6,080 nt of DNA, taken from an uncultured Chlorobiaceae bacterium (GTDB lineage Bacteria > Bacteroidota > Chlorobiia > Chlorobiales > Chlorobiaceae). The stretch's first letter is position 1. Each line of letters begins with the position of its first letter. A model generated the notes under the pieces. That model saw only the letters and a program-made list of their open reading frames with translations, was not told where the DNA came from and made no database searches. The stretch covers positions 1-6,080 of the forward strand of contig CAIXCO010000058.1 of NCBI GenBank assembly GCA_903917955.1. Reading direction: 5' to 3'. The position numbers were made by a program, and so were the translations under genes. Shown here in pieces: positions 1-6,080 of the stretch.

Positions 1-894
1 ATGTTAGAAAGGGTGTTCCAGAGCAGAACGCAGGAACACTGTGAAATTATGATTGAAAACCATGGCCTCACGACAACGCCCACCATACTTCAGCGAACGC
101 TTCGGTTAGACGCCATCATCAGCGATAATCCGCATGAGTTCCTCCTCTCGCTCACTGATATCAGCGATACCCGGCAGGCTTTGGAGCTAGTCCTTGCCAA
201 TAAGGAACTTGCCTTTCAAAATGAAGAAAAGGAAAAGCGGGCGGCGGAGTTACTCCTTGCCATCATAGCACAAAAAGATGCAGAACAAAAGATACTGAGT
301 TATGTAAAACAGTTGGAATGCGCAATGCAGAGCACGCTCCATGCTGTAGCAAAGGTCGTGGAAGCCCATGATCCCTACACTGCAGGTCATGAGTTGCGTG
401 TTGGTAAGATCTCGGCGGATATAGCACGGGAAATGGGGTGGAGCGAAGAGAAGTGCAGCACTCTGCTGCTCATCGGAATGGTGCACGACATTGGCAAAAT
501 TAGCATACCTTCCGAGATACTTTCCAAACCAGGCAAATTGTCAGCAATAGAGTTTGAGCTCATCAAGACCCATGCTGAACAAGGCTATCAAATCCTCCGT
601 GATGTCGAGTTCCCTCTGCCGATTGCAGAAATTATCCGGGAACACCACGAGCGTATGGATGGCAGCGGCTATCCGCAGGGCCTGAAAGGCGAAAATACAC
701 TGCCTGAATCTCGCATACTTGCCGTAGCCGATGTGCTTGAAGCCATGGCCTCAAATAGAACTTACCGAGCTTCCTTAGGCATTGAAGCTGCCGTTAGTGA
801 GATTGAGACACACCGTGGAAGCTTATTCGACCCGGAAGTAGTTGATGCCATGCTCCGCCTGTTTCGCGAAAAAGGCTATCATCTGCCGGATTGA
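1..894 (+). CDS. PAS / HD-GYP domain protein, predicted c-di-GMP phosphodiesterase (5' end outside window)
   Basis: Predicted soluble signalling protein that hydrolyses cyclic di-GMP. Residues 1-60 look like the C-terminal part of a PAS domain, ending in the usual LTDISD-type strand. Residues 57-110 form a charged, probably coiled-coil linker. The HD-GYP domain fills about 113-295. Visible catalytic and metal-site motifs are E121 and H130, HDIGK at 162-166, H191, the HH pair at 215-216, and ERMDGSGYPQG at 217-227, which is the full GYP signature, followed by D244. All are intact, so an active enzyme is expected. An ATG sits at base 1, but the protein would then begin inside a PAS fold and no upstream ribosome site is visible, so this is almost certainly a truncated view of a longer sensor. 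No membrane segment is seen. It converges with the minus-strand TPR gene. Domain identity is very sure; the true start and the sensed signal are unknown. Confidence 0.9.
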   Translation: MLERVFQSRTQEHCEIMIENHGLTTTPTILQRTLRLDAIISDNPHEFLLSLTDISDTRQALELVLANKELAFQNEEKEKRAAELLLAIIAQKDAEQKILSYVKQLECAMQSTLHAVAKVVEAHDPYTAGHELRVGKISADIAREMGWSEEKCSTLLLIGMVHDIGKISIPSEILSKPGKLSAIEFELIKTHAEQGYQILRDVEFPLPIAEIIREHHERMDGSGYPQGLKGENTLPESRILAVADVLEAMASNRTYRASLGIEAAVSEIETHRGSLFDPEVVDAMLRLFREKGYHLPD

Positions 895-928
895 GGTAAA
901 CCACCCCGGAAGAGGGAGTCGACCTTTT

Positions 929-1020
929 GAAGCATCAACGGCTTTCTCTTCTCTCAGTATCCTCAGCTCAGGCGGCTGGTCGCTGATCTTTGTGTCAGCA
1001 GTTTGCTGGTTGTATGCTTC
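929..1020. repeat. Long-range imperfect inverted repeat between convergent genes
   Basis: GAAGCATCAAC at 929-939 is complementary to GTTGTATGCTTC at 1009-1020 apart from one bulged T. Between the arms are two small stems, GCTGA/TCAGC (982-986 with 995-999) and the overlapping CAGCA/TGCTG (996-1000 with 1004-1008), which are mutually exclusive. It lies in the spacer between the convergent HD-GYP and TPR genes, where a bidirectional 3' structure would be useful. No run of T follows on either strand, so it is not a standard intrinsic terminator. Chance pairing is possible. Confidence 0.3.
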
Positions 1021-1029
1021 TTGATAAGT

Positions 1030-1458
1030 TTATTTCCCCTTGTTCGTTGTGGCCGTAACCGTTGACAGCATAGATGCCTGCATCTTGTCATCTGCCGCAC
1101 CTTCTTTGTCGCCGATTTGTGCTTTGACTGAGGCTCTGCTGTTGTATGCCGCATAGAGCAACCGCTTGTTGCCGGGCTTTCTCTTGATGATTTCACTGAA
1201 GTCCTCCAGGGCGCCATCCATCTCACCAACGTTGACTCTTGCAATGCCCCGGTTCCCGTAAGCCGTGATTGCTTCGCGGAAGCGCAGTCCAATCTTCAAG
1301 GCTCTGGTGTAATCCTCGATGGCACCGGCATAATCACCGGTGCTGCTCAGTGCATTGGCCCGGTTACAGTAGGCATCCGCATTGTCAGGATGTTCAAGGA
1401 TGATCCGGCTGATCTCCCTTGCCGTACCCCGGTATCCACCCATCGCATCTTTCATCAT
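1030..1458 (-). CDS. Small TPR-repeat protein
   Basis: A 142-residue protein built almost entirely of tetratricopeptide repeats, helical hairpins that bind other proteins. Three units are visible: about 26-59 (contains NRANALSSTGDYAGAIEDY), about 63-97 (GNRGIARVNVGEMDGALEDF) and about 101-134 (YNSRASVKAQIGDKEGA), with the usual A/G and Y/F positions. A short helix at 10-25 may be a capping half-repeat. No signal peptide, membrane helix or catalytic domain is seen, so it is probably a cytoplasmic adaptor with an unknown partner. I chose the ATG at 1458 because GGAAGAGAG lies just upstream (1461-1469). A TTG at 1488 is in frame but lacks such a site, and a second ATG at 1455 is equally close. 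It lies 75 bases downstream of the iron-sulfur gene on the same strand and may be co-transcribed with it. TPR identity is solid; function is not assigned. Confidence 0.82.
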   Translation of the reverse strand: MMKDAMGGYRGTAREISRIILEHPDNADAYCNRANALSSTGDYAGAIEDYTRALKIGLRFREAITAYGNRGIARVNVGEMDGALEDFSEIIKRKPGNKRLLYAAYNSRASVKAQIGDKEGAADDKMQASMLSTVTATTNKGK

Positions 1459-1533
1459 AGCTCTCTTCCGGCTTCTTGTTGTTGTCAAGGTTCAGGCTCT
1501 TTTATGAGATTCTCGTTTCAATGCAAAATCTTT

Positions 1534-2406
1534 TCACACCCACTCTTCACTCAAGGTTTCACCCTGCAGGCTGATCACCACCTTCTTAACCGGAACCTTG
1601 CGCGAAGCCCTCTTTAACGCTTCGGCCACAATCGACATCAAGCCGCCACAGCAGGGCACCTCCATAATCGCCACGGTGATAGTGTTGATATGCGACAAGT
1701 CAATCATGGCGGCAAGTTTTTCAACGTAGATATCCATCTCCGAATCAAGTTTTGGGCAGGCTATGGCAAGGCTTTTGTTGCGCATGAACTTTCCGTGAAA
1801 ATCTCCCACAGCAAATGCCGCACAGTCGGCTGCAAGCAAAAGATCGGAACCCTGATAGTAGGGCGCCTGCGGCGAAACAAGGTGGAGCTGGATCGGCCAC
1901 TGGCGAAGTGCACTCTGAGCGGGTGCACCAGGCAGAGAGGCAACTGCTGCATCAGCTTTGCTGCTGGTCTTGAAATCTATTGTTCTGCTGCCCGGGCATC
2001 CGCCGGTGTGTGCAGCATGATGAGGTACTGCTTCGCGGAGAGCTTCACGCTCTAACGGGTTGGCAATTCCCTGCTCTTTGAGGTATTCAAGTGCATGCTG
2101 TACAAATTCGTTCTGACCGTGATCCATAAGGTGGTGCAAATGGGCAGCAATAACATTGGGCCCGCCTTTTGCAATGCTCTCGTGCATAACGCGCTTTTCG
2201 TCATAAGGTTCGGCTTCACGACTTACAATTTTCATCGCACCGGTCGGGCAATGGCCAATACAGGCGCCAAGTCCATCGCAAAAAAGGTCACTGATAAGGC
2301 GGGCTTTGCCATCAATGACCTGCAACGCCCCTTCAGGACAACCCGGAATGCAGTCGCCGCACCCGGTACATTTTATTTCATCTATCGTGATAATCTGCCG
2401 TTTCAT
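1534..2406 (-). CDS. Polyferredoxin-like 4Fe-4S protein with C-terminal cysteine motifs
   Basis: A 290-residue cytoplasmic iron-sulfur protein, probably an electron carrier or redox-linked regulator. The N-terminus is a two-cluster ferredoxin fold. The first motif has C13, C16, C19 and C23 followed by P, a complete 4Fe-4S ligand set. The second has only C43, C49 and C53 followed by P, with L46 where the second cysteine would be expected. A His-rich stretch follows (89-96). The C-terminal half, about 135-290, is not ferredoxin and carries GGCPGS (C137), C195, ACPKLD (C217) and PCCGG (C252, C253), which could hold another metal site. No signal peptide or membrane segment is seen. The ATG at 2406 follows a strong GGAGGA (2411-2416) with 4-base spacing. 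From memory, similar proteins in anaerobes include the FrdX type, controlled with the hybrid cluster protein by HcpR. I cannot confirm that link here, and no hcp gene is visible. The TPR gene follows on the same strand. The Fe-S call is sure; the role is not known. Confidence 0.92.
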   Translation of the reverse strand: MKRQIITIDEIKCTGCGDCIPGCPEGALQVIDGKARLISDLFCDGLGACIGHCPTGAMKIVSREAEPYDEKRVMHESIAKGGPNVIAAHLHHLMDHGQNEFVQHALEYLKEQGIANPLEREALREAVPHHAAHTGGCPGSRTIDFKTSSKADAAVASLPGAPAQSALRQWPIQLHLVSPQAPYYQGSDLLLAADCAAFAVGDFHGKFMRNKSLAIACPKLDSEMDIYVEKLAAMIDLSHINTITVAIMEVPCCGGLMSIVAEALKRASRKVPVKKVVISLQGETLSEEWV

Positions 2407-2529
2407 CTCTTCCTCCGTTTATGGTTTCAACACTGCGTGCTCAATTTTTGCCTCTTTGCAGCAAGAGCGGGTAGTGTTCGAACTGTGTAATCACTATTTC
2501 TGGCAAGTACTTCTGTTGCTGTTTTTCTA

Positions 2530-2567
2530 ATTGATATCAATATAGTATCAGTTGATTTTAAAACCAA
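2530..2567 (-). promoter_or_regulatory. Candidate promoter and operator-like palindrome for the iron-sulfur gene
   Basis: Read on the minus strand, TTGGTT (2567-2562) and TATATT (2544-2539) are separated by 17 bases, resembling a sigma-70 -35/-10 pair with a good -10 and a weak -35. The perfect 12-bp palindrome ATTGATATCAAT (2530-2541) overlaps the -10 and the expected start site near 2532, the classical place for a repressor. Further TTGAT/ATCAA half-sites lie close by (2551-2555 and 2546-2550, the latter imperfect). The TTGAT and ATCAA halves resemble FNR-type half-sites, but the FNR box has a 4-base spacer that is missing here. A transcript would carry a leader of about 125 bases. This is inference from pattern only. 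Confidence 0.35.
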
Positions 2568-2583
2568 AACATATTTTTCCTGA

Positions 2584-2612
2584 GCCTGCTCCAGGAAGCA
2601 ACCTGAGCAGGC
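2584..2612. repeat. Strong stem-loop in the divergent spacer
   Basis: GCCTGCTC (2584-2591) pairs perfectly with GAGCAGGC (2605-2612), and AGG (2593-2595) continues the stem with CCT (2602-2604). C2592 is bulged and AAGCAA forms the loop, giving 11 pairs, mostly G-C. On neither strand is it followed directly by a run of T, so it does not fit a simple intrinsic terminator. It lies upstream of the predicted promoter of the iron-sulfur gene. It could be a cruciform or protein site, a leader structure for a (+) transcript, or the end of a degenerate element. Confidence 0.5.
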
Positions 2613-2870
2613 AAGCGAGAAGGTGTTCAGGGGTGGCTGGCGTGGCAGGAATTTATGTCGGAAGCGGTGGCCGAGCAAGGGCGGGGGGATGCTTGCCAAG
2701 AGCAGGGGAGAGCTCTATGTGATCATCGGCACGCTCTACCTTGCCATCAGCGGTGAGCAATGTCTTCTGGATGAGTTGGATAGCTCGTTCACTGCCGCAT
2801 CCTACGTGGAATTGATAACGAAATTGGTTCAACACTCTTCCGGTAGTTGTTCCTTTTTATTTTAAAAAAT
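2613..2870. other. Gene-poor spacer with two weak overlapping small reading frames
   Basis: No convincing gene is seen. On the plus strand, a frame from GTG 2623 to 2865 would encode 80 residues. Its second half, around ELYVIIGTLYLAISGEQC, reads more protein-like than its Arg/Gly-rich start. On the minus strand, a frame from GTG 2835 to 2653 would encode 60 residues over much of the same DNA. Neither has a well-spaced ribosome site and I recognise neither product. The GC-rich block at 2630-2710 contrasts with the AT-rich stretch at 2850-2890. The latter could hold the promoter of the downstream kinase, although I see no clear -35/-10 pair. This may be the decayed remnant of a gene. Confidence 0.4.
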
Positions 2871-2904
2871 CATATTTGAGTATTAAATTGGTGTTCAGGG
2901 GGTG
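2622..2904. repeat. Direct repeat pair flanking the gene-poor spacer
   Basis: GGTGTTCAGGGGTG at 2622-2635 recurs at 2890-2904 as the same sequence with one extra G. The copies lie about 268 bases apart and bracket the spacer without a recognisable gene. Sequence beyond the repeats is not similar. This could be the trace of an insertion or duplication, a pair of binding sites, or coincidence. Confidence 0.4.
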
Positions 2905-2977
2905 TTATGGGCAGTGCGTTACGAAACTGCACACTACAGAGTGTCACAGGGGTTTACATAAACGGAAAATGATTGTT

Positions 2978-5725
2978 ATGAAAGAGGATGAAAATGGCTC
3001 AGAGTTACAAAAACGGGCCGGGGAGCGTTTTATGAAAAGCGGAGTTGCTCCCGATATTCTCTTCTCGGAAGCGGAGTTGCAGCGTGTTGTACAAGAGTTC
3101 TCGATTCACCGGATTGAGCTTGAGATTCAGAAAGAAAAACTCCAGCATGCAAAGAATCAACTTGAAGAGGCTCTGACACAATACACCGATCTTTACGACT
3201 ACGCCCCGGTGGGTTATCTGACCCTGGAACGTAACAGCACCATACGCAAGGCAAACATGACTGCTGAAAAACTCCTTGGTAGAGATCGTGCACTCTTGGT
3301 TGGCAACAGATTTATCCGTTTTGTTGACCATAAAGAGCGAATCCGTTTCAACACATTCATAGAGAGAGTGTTCAGTCAAAAGGAGCACCTCACTATTGAC
3401 CTGTTGCTCCAGGATGAGGGTGTTTCTGCACTATCCTTGTCAGGCCGGATCATGCATCTTGAGGCAATGGTTGCGGAGCACGGTCACGAGTGCCGGATCA
3501 CCCTTTCCGACATTACCCCCCAGCAGCAGCTCGAAAAGAATAGTGCAGGGTTACAACAACAAAATAACCTGTGGGAAAAATTGATACACTCCCTGTTCGA
3601 GAATTTTCAAGACCCCTTCTTTCTTCTCGACCGCGATTGTACGATCCTGGCCGCAAACAAGGCTTTTTGCGATATGGTTGGCAAAACCCTGCATGAGTTG
3701 ATGAACACGAATGGCCTTGATCTCCTCTCGCCCGAGCTGCGAAAAACGAGAAGGCAAAGAGTGGAAGAGGTTATGGTGTCACAGAAACCGCTCTTTTTTG
3801 AAGATGAACAATATGGCAAGATTCTTCGAAGTTCGCTCTACTTCATTGATGAAGGCAGAGGGAGCGTCCTTGTTATTGTCCAGAATGTCACAGAAACCAG
3901 GGCGATCGAGCAGAAACTTAAAAGTAAGGAAGCCTTCAATCAGGCAATCATCAACAGTATTCCGGGTATTTTTTATATCGTCGATCACAACGGTGACTTT
4001 GTTGACGGTAATGGTTATATGCGCGAAACGATTATCGGAGATTCGAGCGCTGATCTCGATCGTGTCAAGGTGCTCGATCTCCTCCACCCGGATGACAGGG
4101 AACAGGGGATAGCGGTACTGGAGCGCCTCATCGACCAAAAAAGTCCGGCAGAACCCTTTGAAGGTAGACTGATTCAGCATGGCGGCCCCGAGTACCGATG
4201 GTATGTAGCCATATCGCACCACGCAGTTATAGATGGTGTGGACTATATCATCGGCATCGGCGTAGACATTAGCGACCGTAAAGAGGCTGAGCGGGCTCTC
4301 ATCGAGAGTGAAGAGCGGTTCCGAAAACTCTTTGAAAGCCATGCCGCTGCAAAGATGGTTATTGACGCCCGAACAGGCTCAATCATTGACGCCAACCATG
4401 CGGCAGCAAAGTTCTATGGCTGGAAGGTCGAAGAGCTTAAAAAGATGAATATCAATCAGATCATCGTACTCACAGACGAAGAGATACAACAGAGCATAGA
4501 AAACGCCTCATCCCGTCACCGCACTGCTGACGGCTCCCTCCGCGATGTCGAGGTCTACAGCAACAAAATCGAGATCAATGGCAAGCTCCTCATATACGTT
4601 ATTATTATCGACGTCACCGAACGAAAACGTCTTGAAGCACTCACCGACGGCATCATCATCACCGACATTCGAGGCACCATCACCAGCATTTCACCAATGG
4701 CGCTCCATCTCTTTGAGGCCAAAGAGAAGGCAGAGCTACTCGCAACACCCTTTACCACTCTTGTTCATACCAGAGATACCAAAAAATGGCAAAACATTCT
4801 TCAGGAAGAGCCGGAAAAATCGGCGTCAATCCGTACTCTGGAGCTGTTATGCAAAAAAGGCAGAGAGGCGACCTTCCTGGCTGAAATCACCATCCTCCCG
4901 ATTCATGATATTGCCGGTTTACTCCAGTCTCATCAGCTCATCATACGCGACATCACCCTGCATAAACTCAAAGAAAACGAGCAAATTCGTACAAGAAGCC
5001 TTATCGCACTTGGAGAGATGGCCTCAGGCGTTGCCCATGAAATCACGCAACCCATCAACACCATAAGCCTGTTGGCTGATAAAATGCTTGAAAAAGCCAA
5101 AAGTGACAGTCTCGATCTTAAAAACACTGTCAAAACACAAGCACAAAAAATAGTACAGAATATTGCAAGGATGCAAACCATCGTCGATAACATCCGGTAC
5201 TTCGTAAGCAAAGACCAAAAAAGCGCAACAACCCGGTTCGACGCCAAAGAGCCAGTACACTCAGCCATCGCTCTCATCATCAGGGAGTGTAGAGAAAGAC
5301 CAATAGAGCTCACCTTCCATTGCGGCCCCGAAGAGCTGCCGATCAGGGGCAACCTCTACCAAATGGAACAGGTGATTCTCAACCTCATCCGAAACTCCAT
5401 AGATGCCCTCGAAGAAAAAAGCCAACAGGGCGTAGAGGCTGGAACGGAAATGTATATCCACCTCCAGGCAAAGCGTCAAAAAGAGAGCGTCATCATCAGC
5501 ATTGCAGATAACGGCATCGGCATCAGCCGGCAAAATATCGACTATATCCTCCAGCCGTTTTTTACAACCAAAGAATCAGGAAAAGGTACCGGGCTTGGAC
5601 TGTCGATATCATCCCGCATCATCAAAGAGATGCATGGGCATTTAAGCGTTACAAGCACTCCTATGCAAGGAACCACCGTGCAACTGAGCGTTCCTCTCAA
5701 TATACCATCCGGCGCATCCTCATGA
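2978..5725 (+). CDS. Cytoplasmic multi-PAS sensor histidine kinase
   Basis: A 915-residue sensor kinase that should autophosphorylate on histidine and pass phosphate to a separate response regulator. After a coiled-coil segment (35-70) come five PAS-type sensor domains at about 71-181 (with the common LYDYAPVGYLTL entry at 72-83), 198-311, 318-436, 444-551 and 552-666. The third and fourth end in DISDRKEAE and DVTERKRLE type linkers. The dimerisation/phospho-acceptor domain at about 673-738 has VAHEITQPINTI with H687, a style close to the HPK4 group. The ATPase domain, about 780-908, has the N box NLIRNSIDAL (N806), DNGIGI (D844), PFFTTKE and GKGTGLGL (869-875), all intact. No membrane segment, signal peptide or receiver domain is present, so it is soluble and needs a partner in trans. 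I chose ATG 2978 because GGAAA lies 11 bases upstream. ATG 2969 is possible but too close to that site. The frame is also open back to TTG 2876, giving a Cys-rich start unlike this family. The signal is unknown. Confidence 0.93.
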   Translation: MKEDENGSELQKRAGERFMKSGVAPDILFSEAELQRVVQEFSIHRIELEIQKEKLQHAKNQLEEALTQYTDLYDYAPVGYLTLERNSTIRKANMTAEKLLGRDRALLVGNRFIRFVDHKERIRFNTFIERVFSQKEHLTIDLLLQDEGVSALSLSGRIMHLEAMVAEHGHECRITLSDITPQQQLEKNSAGLQQQNNLWEKLIHSLFENFQDPFFLLDRDCTILAANKAFCDMVGKTLHELMNTNGLDLLSPELRKTRRQRVEEVMVSQKPLFFEDEQYGKILRSSLYFIDEGRGSVLVIVQNVTETRAIEQKLKSKEAFNQAIINSIPGIFYIVDHNGDFVDGNGYMRETIIGDSSADLDRVKVLDLLHPDDREQGIAVLERLIDQKSPAEPFEGRLIQHGGPEYRWYVAISHHAVIDGVDYIIGIGVDISDRKEAERALIESEERFRKLFESHAAAKMVIDARTGSIIDANHAAAKFYGWKVEELKKMNINQIIVLTDEEIQQSIENASSRHRTADGSLRDVEVYSNKIEINGKLLIYVIIIDVTERKRLEALTDGIIITDIRGTITSISPMALHLFEAKEKAELLATPFTTLVHTRDTKKWQNILQEEPEKSASIRTLELLCKKGREATFLAEITILPIHDIAGLLQSHQLIIRDITLHKLKENEQIRTRSLIALGEMASGVAHEITQPINTISLLADKMLEKAKSDSLDLKNTVKTQAQKIVQNIARMQTIVDNIRYFVSKDQKSATTRFDAKEPVHSAIALIIRECRERPIELTFHCGPEELPIRGNLYQMEQVILNLIRNSIDALEEKSQQGVEAGTEMYIHLQAKRQKESVIISIADNGIGISRQNIDYILQPFFTTKESGKGTGLGLSISSRIIKEMHGHLSVTSTPMQGTTVQLSVPLNIPSGASS

Positions 5726-6034
5726 ACCATTATACGTTAGCCTGTTGCATGGAAAAACTTTGGATTTGTCGTGAAGTGTAGACTGAATGGGTTGCGAGAG
5801 TCGAATGTTCACCGTCATTTTTCGGAGAACGGGGAGGTCGAGTTCAGTTTGCACCGATTGCCTCGGCGCATCGGGCGGGTCAGAATGGAGACGCCGCCAA
5901 GCAATGGGATTACCCGGCAGCTCTGTTCTCGTTAACCTGCACACTTTTGAACAGCTTGTTCAGGATACCAAAACTTATTTTTTGGGTTCCCTTATTTGCT
6001 GATGACCTTGCTGCGAGGTTTCATGGTATCCGCC
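5726..6034. other. Region downstream of the kinase without a convincing gene
   Basis: I see no gene with a good start and no recognisable product. The plus-strand frame beginning at 5782 has no stop through to base 6080 (about 100 codons). It contains no ATG until 6055 and no ribosome site, so it may be a decayed 3' gene fragment or chance. A GC-rich stem, CCGAT(5854-5858)/ATCGG(5870-5874) with an inner GC pair, could slow polymerase after the kinase gene. It has no following T run, so it is not a standard terminator. Confidence 0.4.
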
Positions 6035-6080
6035 TGAAGGTGGCCTCACTTCAGATGGGGGCATTTTGTGGCCGCACTCG
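6034..6080. mobile_element. Possible end of an IS21-like insertion sequence (runs off the window)
   Basis: GTGGCCTCACT at 6040-6050 recurs at 6068-6078 with one mismatch, 28 bases apart. Spaced copies of a GTGG-type motif at the ends are typical of IS21-family elements, which also begin with TG; a TG is present at 6035. The first copy is part of a small stem, CTGAA/TTCAG plus GTG/CAC with a GCCT loop (6034-6054). No transposase gene is visible to the left, so the body would lie beyond base 6080. The call rests on two repeats only and could be wrong; the exact boundary is a guess. Confidence 0.33.

Noticed and set aside
1459..1488. TTG start at 1488 for the TPR gene
   Set aside because: The ATG at 1458 has a GGAAGAGAG site at good distance; the TTG start has none and would add a basic tail unlike a TPR helix.
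1489..1533. Possible intrinsic terminator between the iron-sulfur and TPR genes
   Set aside because: Only a very short GAG/CTC stem is present, with no T run after it.
2095..2490. A 131-codon plus-strand frame opposite the iron-sulfur gene
   Set aside because: It is antisense to a gene with clear cysteine motifs, has no recognisable domain and overlaps the real gene's ribosome site. It is a shadow frame.
2650..2690. A GGTGGCCGAGC-like stretch that recalls a tRNA D-arm
   Set aside because: No acceptor stem, anticodon arm or T-arm can be built around it.
2963..2968. ATG 2969 as kinase start
   Set aside because: The GGAAA site would be only 2 bases away, too close. It is kept as an alternative but not preferred.
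2876..2977. In-frame upstream extension of the kinase from TTG 2876
   Set aside because: It would add 34 residues rich in Cys, His and Arg unlike the N-terminus of this kinase type. The ATG at 2978 begins a family-like sequence.
3779..4342. A 187-codon minus-strand frame inside the kinase
   Set aside because: It lies fully opposite well-formed PAS domains and shows no domain of its own.

Overview
This window comes from a bacterium, most likely an anaerobe. It has a polycluster iron-sulfur protein of a type common in strict anaerobes, and PAS-rich cytoplasmic sensors of the kind found in green sulfur bacteria (Chlorobi) and some Deltaproteobacteria. Gene style and moderate GC make me lean to a Chlorobium-like organism. 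That is an impression from protein style, not a search result.

Layout. From 1 to 894 (+) lies the 3' part of a PAS/coiled-coil/HD-GYP protein, a predicted cyclic-di-GMP phosphodiesterase that very probably begins before the window. Two genes then lie on the minus strand: an iron-sulfur protein (2406 down to 1534) followed 75 bases downstream by a small TPR protein (1458 down to 1030). They probably form one transcription unit that converges on the HD-GYP gene. A gene-poor divergent region (2407-2977) separates the iron-sulfur gene from a large (+) cytoplasmic histidine kinase with five PAS-type domains (2978-5725). The last 355 bases hold no convincing gene. They end in two spaced copies of a GTGGCC-type motif that may be the edge of an insertion sequence lying mostly outside the window.

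How the parts may work together. Both flanking genes are soluble signalling proteins, one acting on c-di-GMP and one on a phosphorelay, and they carry a recognisably related PAS module. Neither has membrane segments, so each probably senses a cytoplasmic cue such as redox state, a gas or a small ligand. The kinase has no receiver domain and no response regulator is visible beside it. The iron-sulfur gene has the best regulatory signals in the window: a strong GGAGGA ribosome binding site, a plausible sigma-70-like promoter at 2539-2567, and a perfect 12-bp palindrome over the predicted -10/start region that could be an operator.

I found no RNA genes, CRISPR array or complete mobile element. 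The clearest leads are the operator-like palindrome, the three-cysteine second cluster motif in the iron-sulfur protein, the stem-loop and direct repeats in the divergent spacer, and the possible IS21-type end at the right edge.
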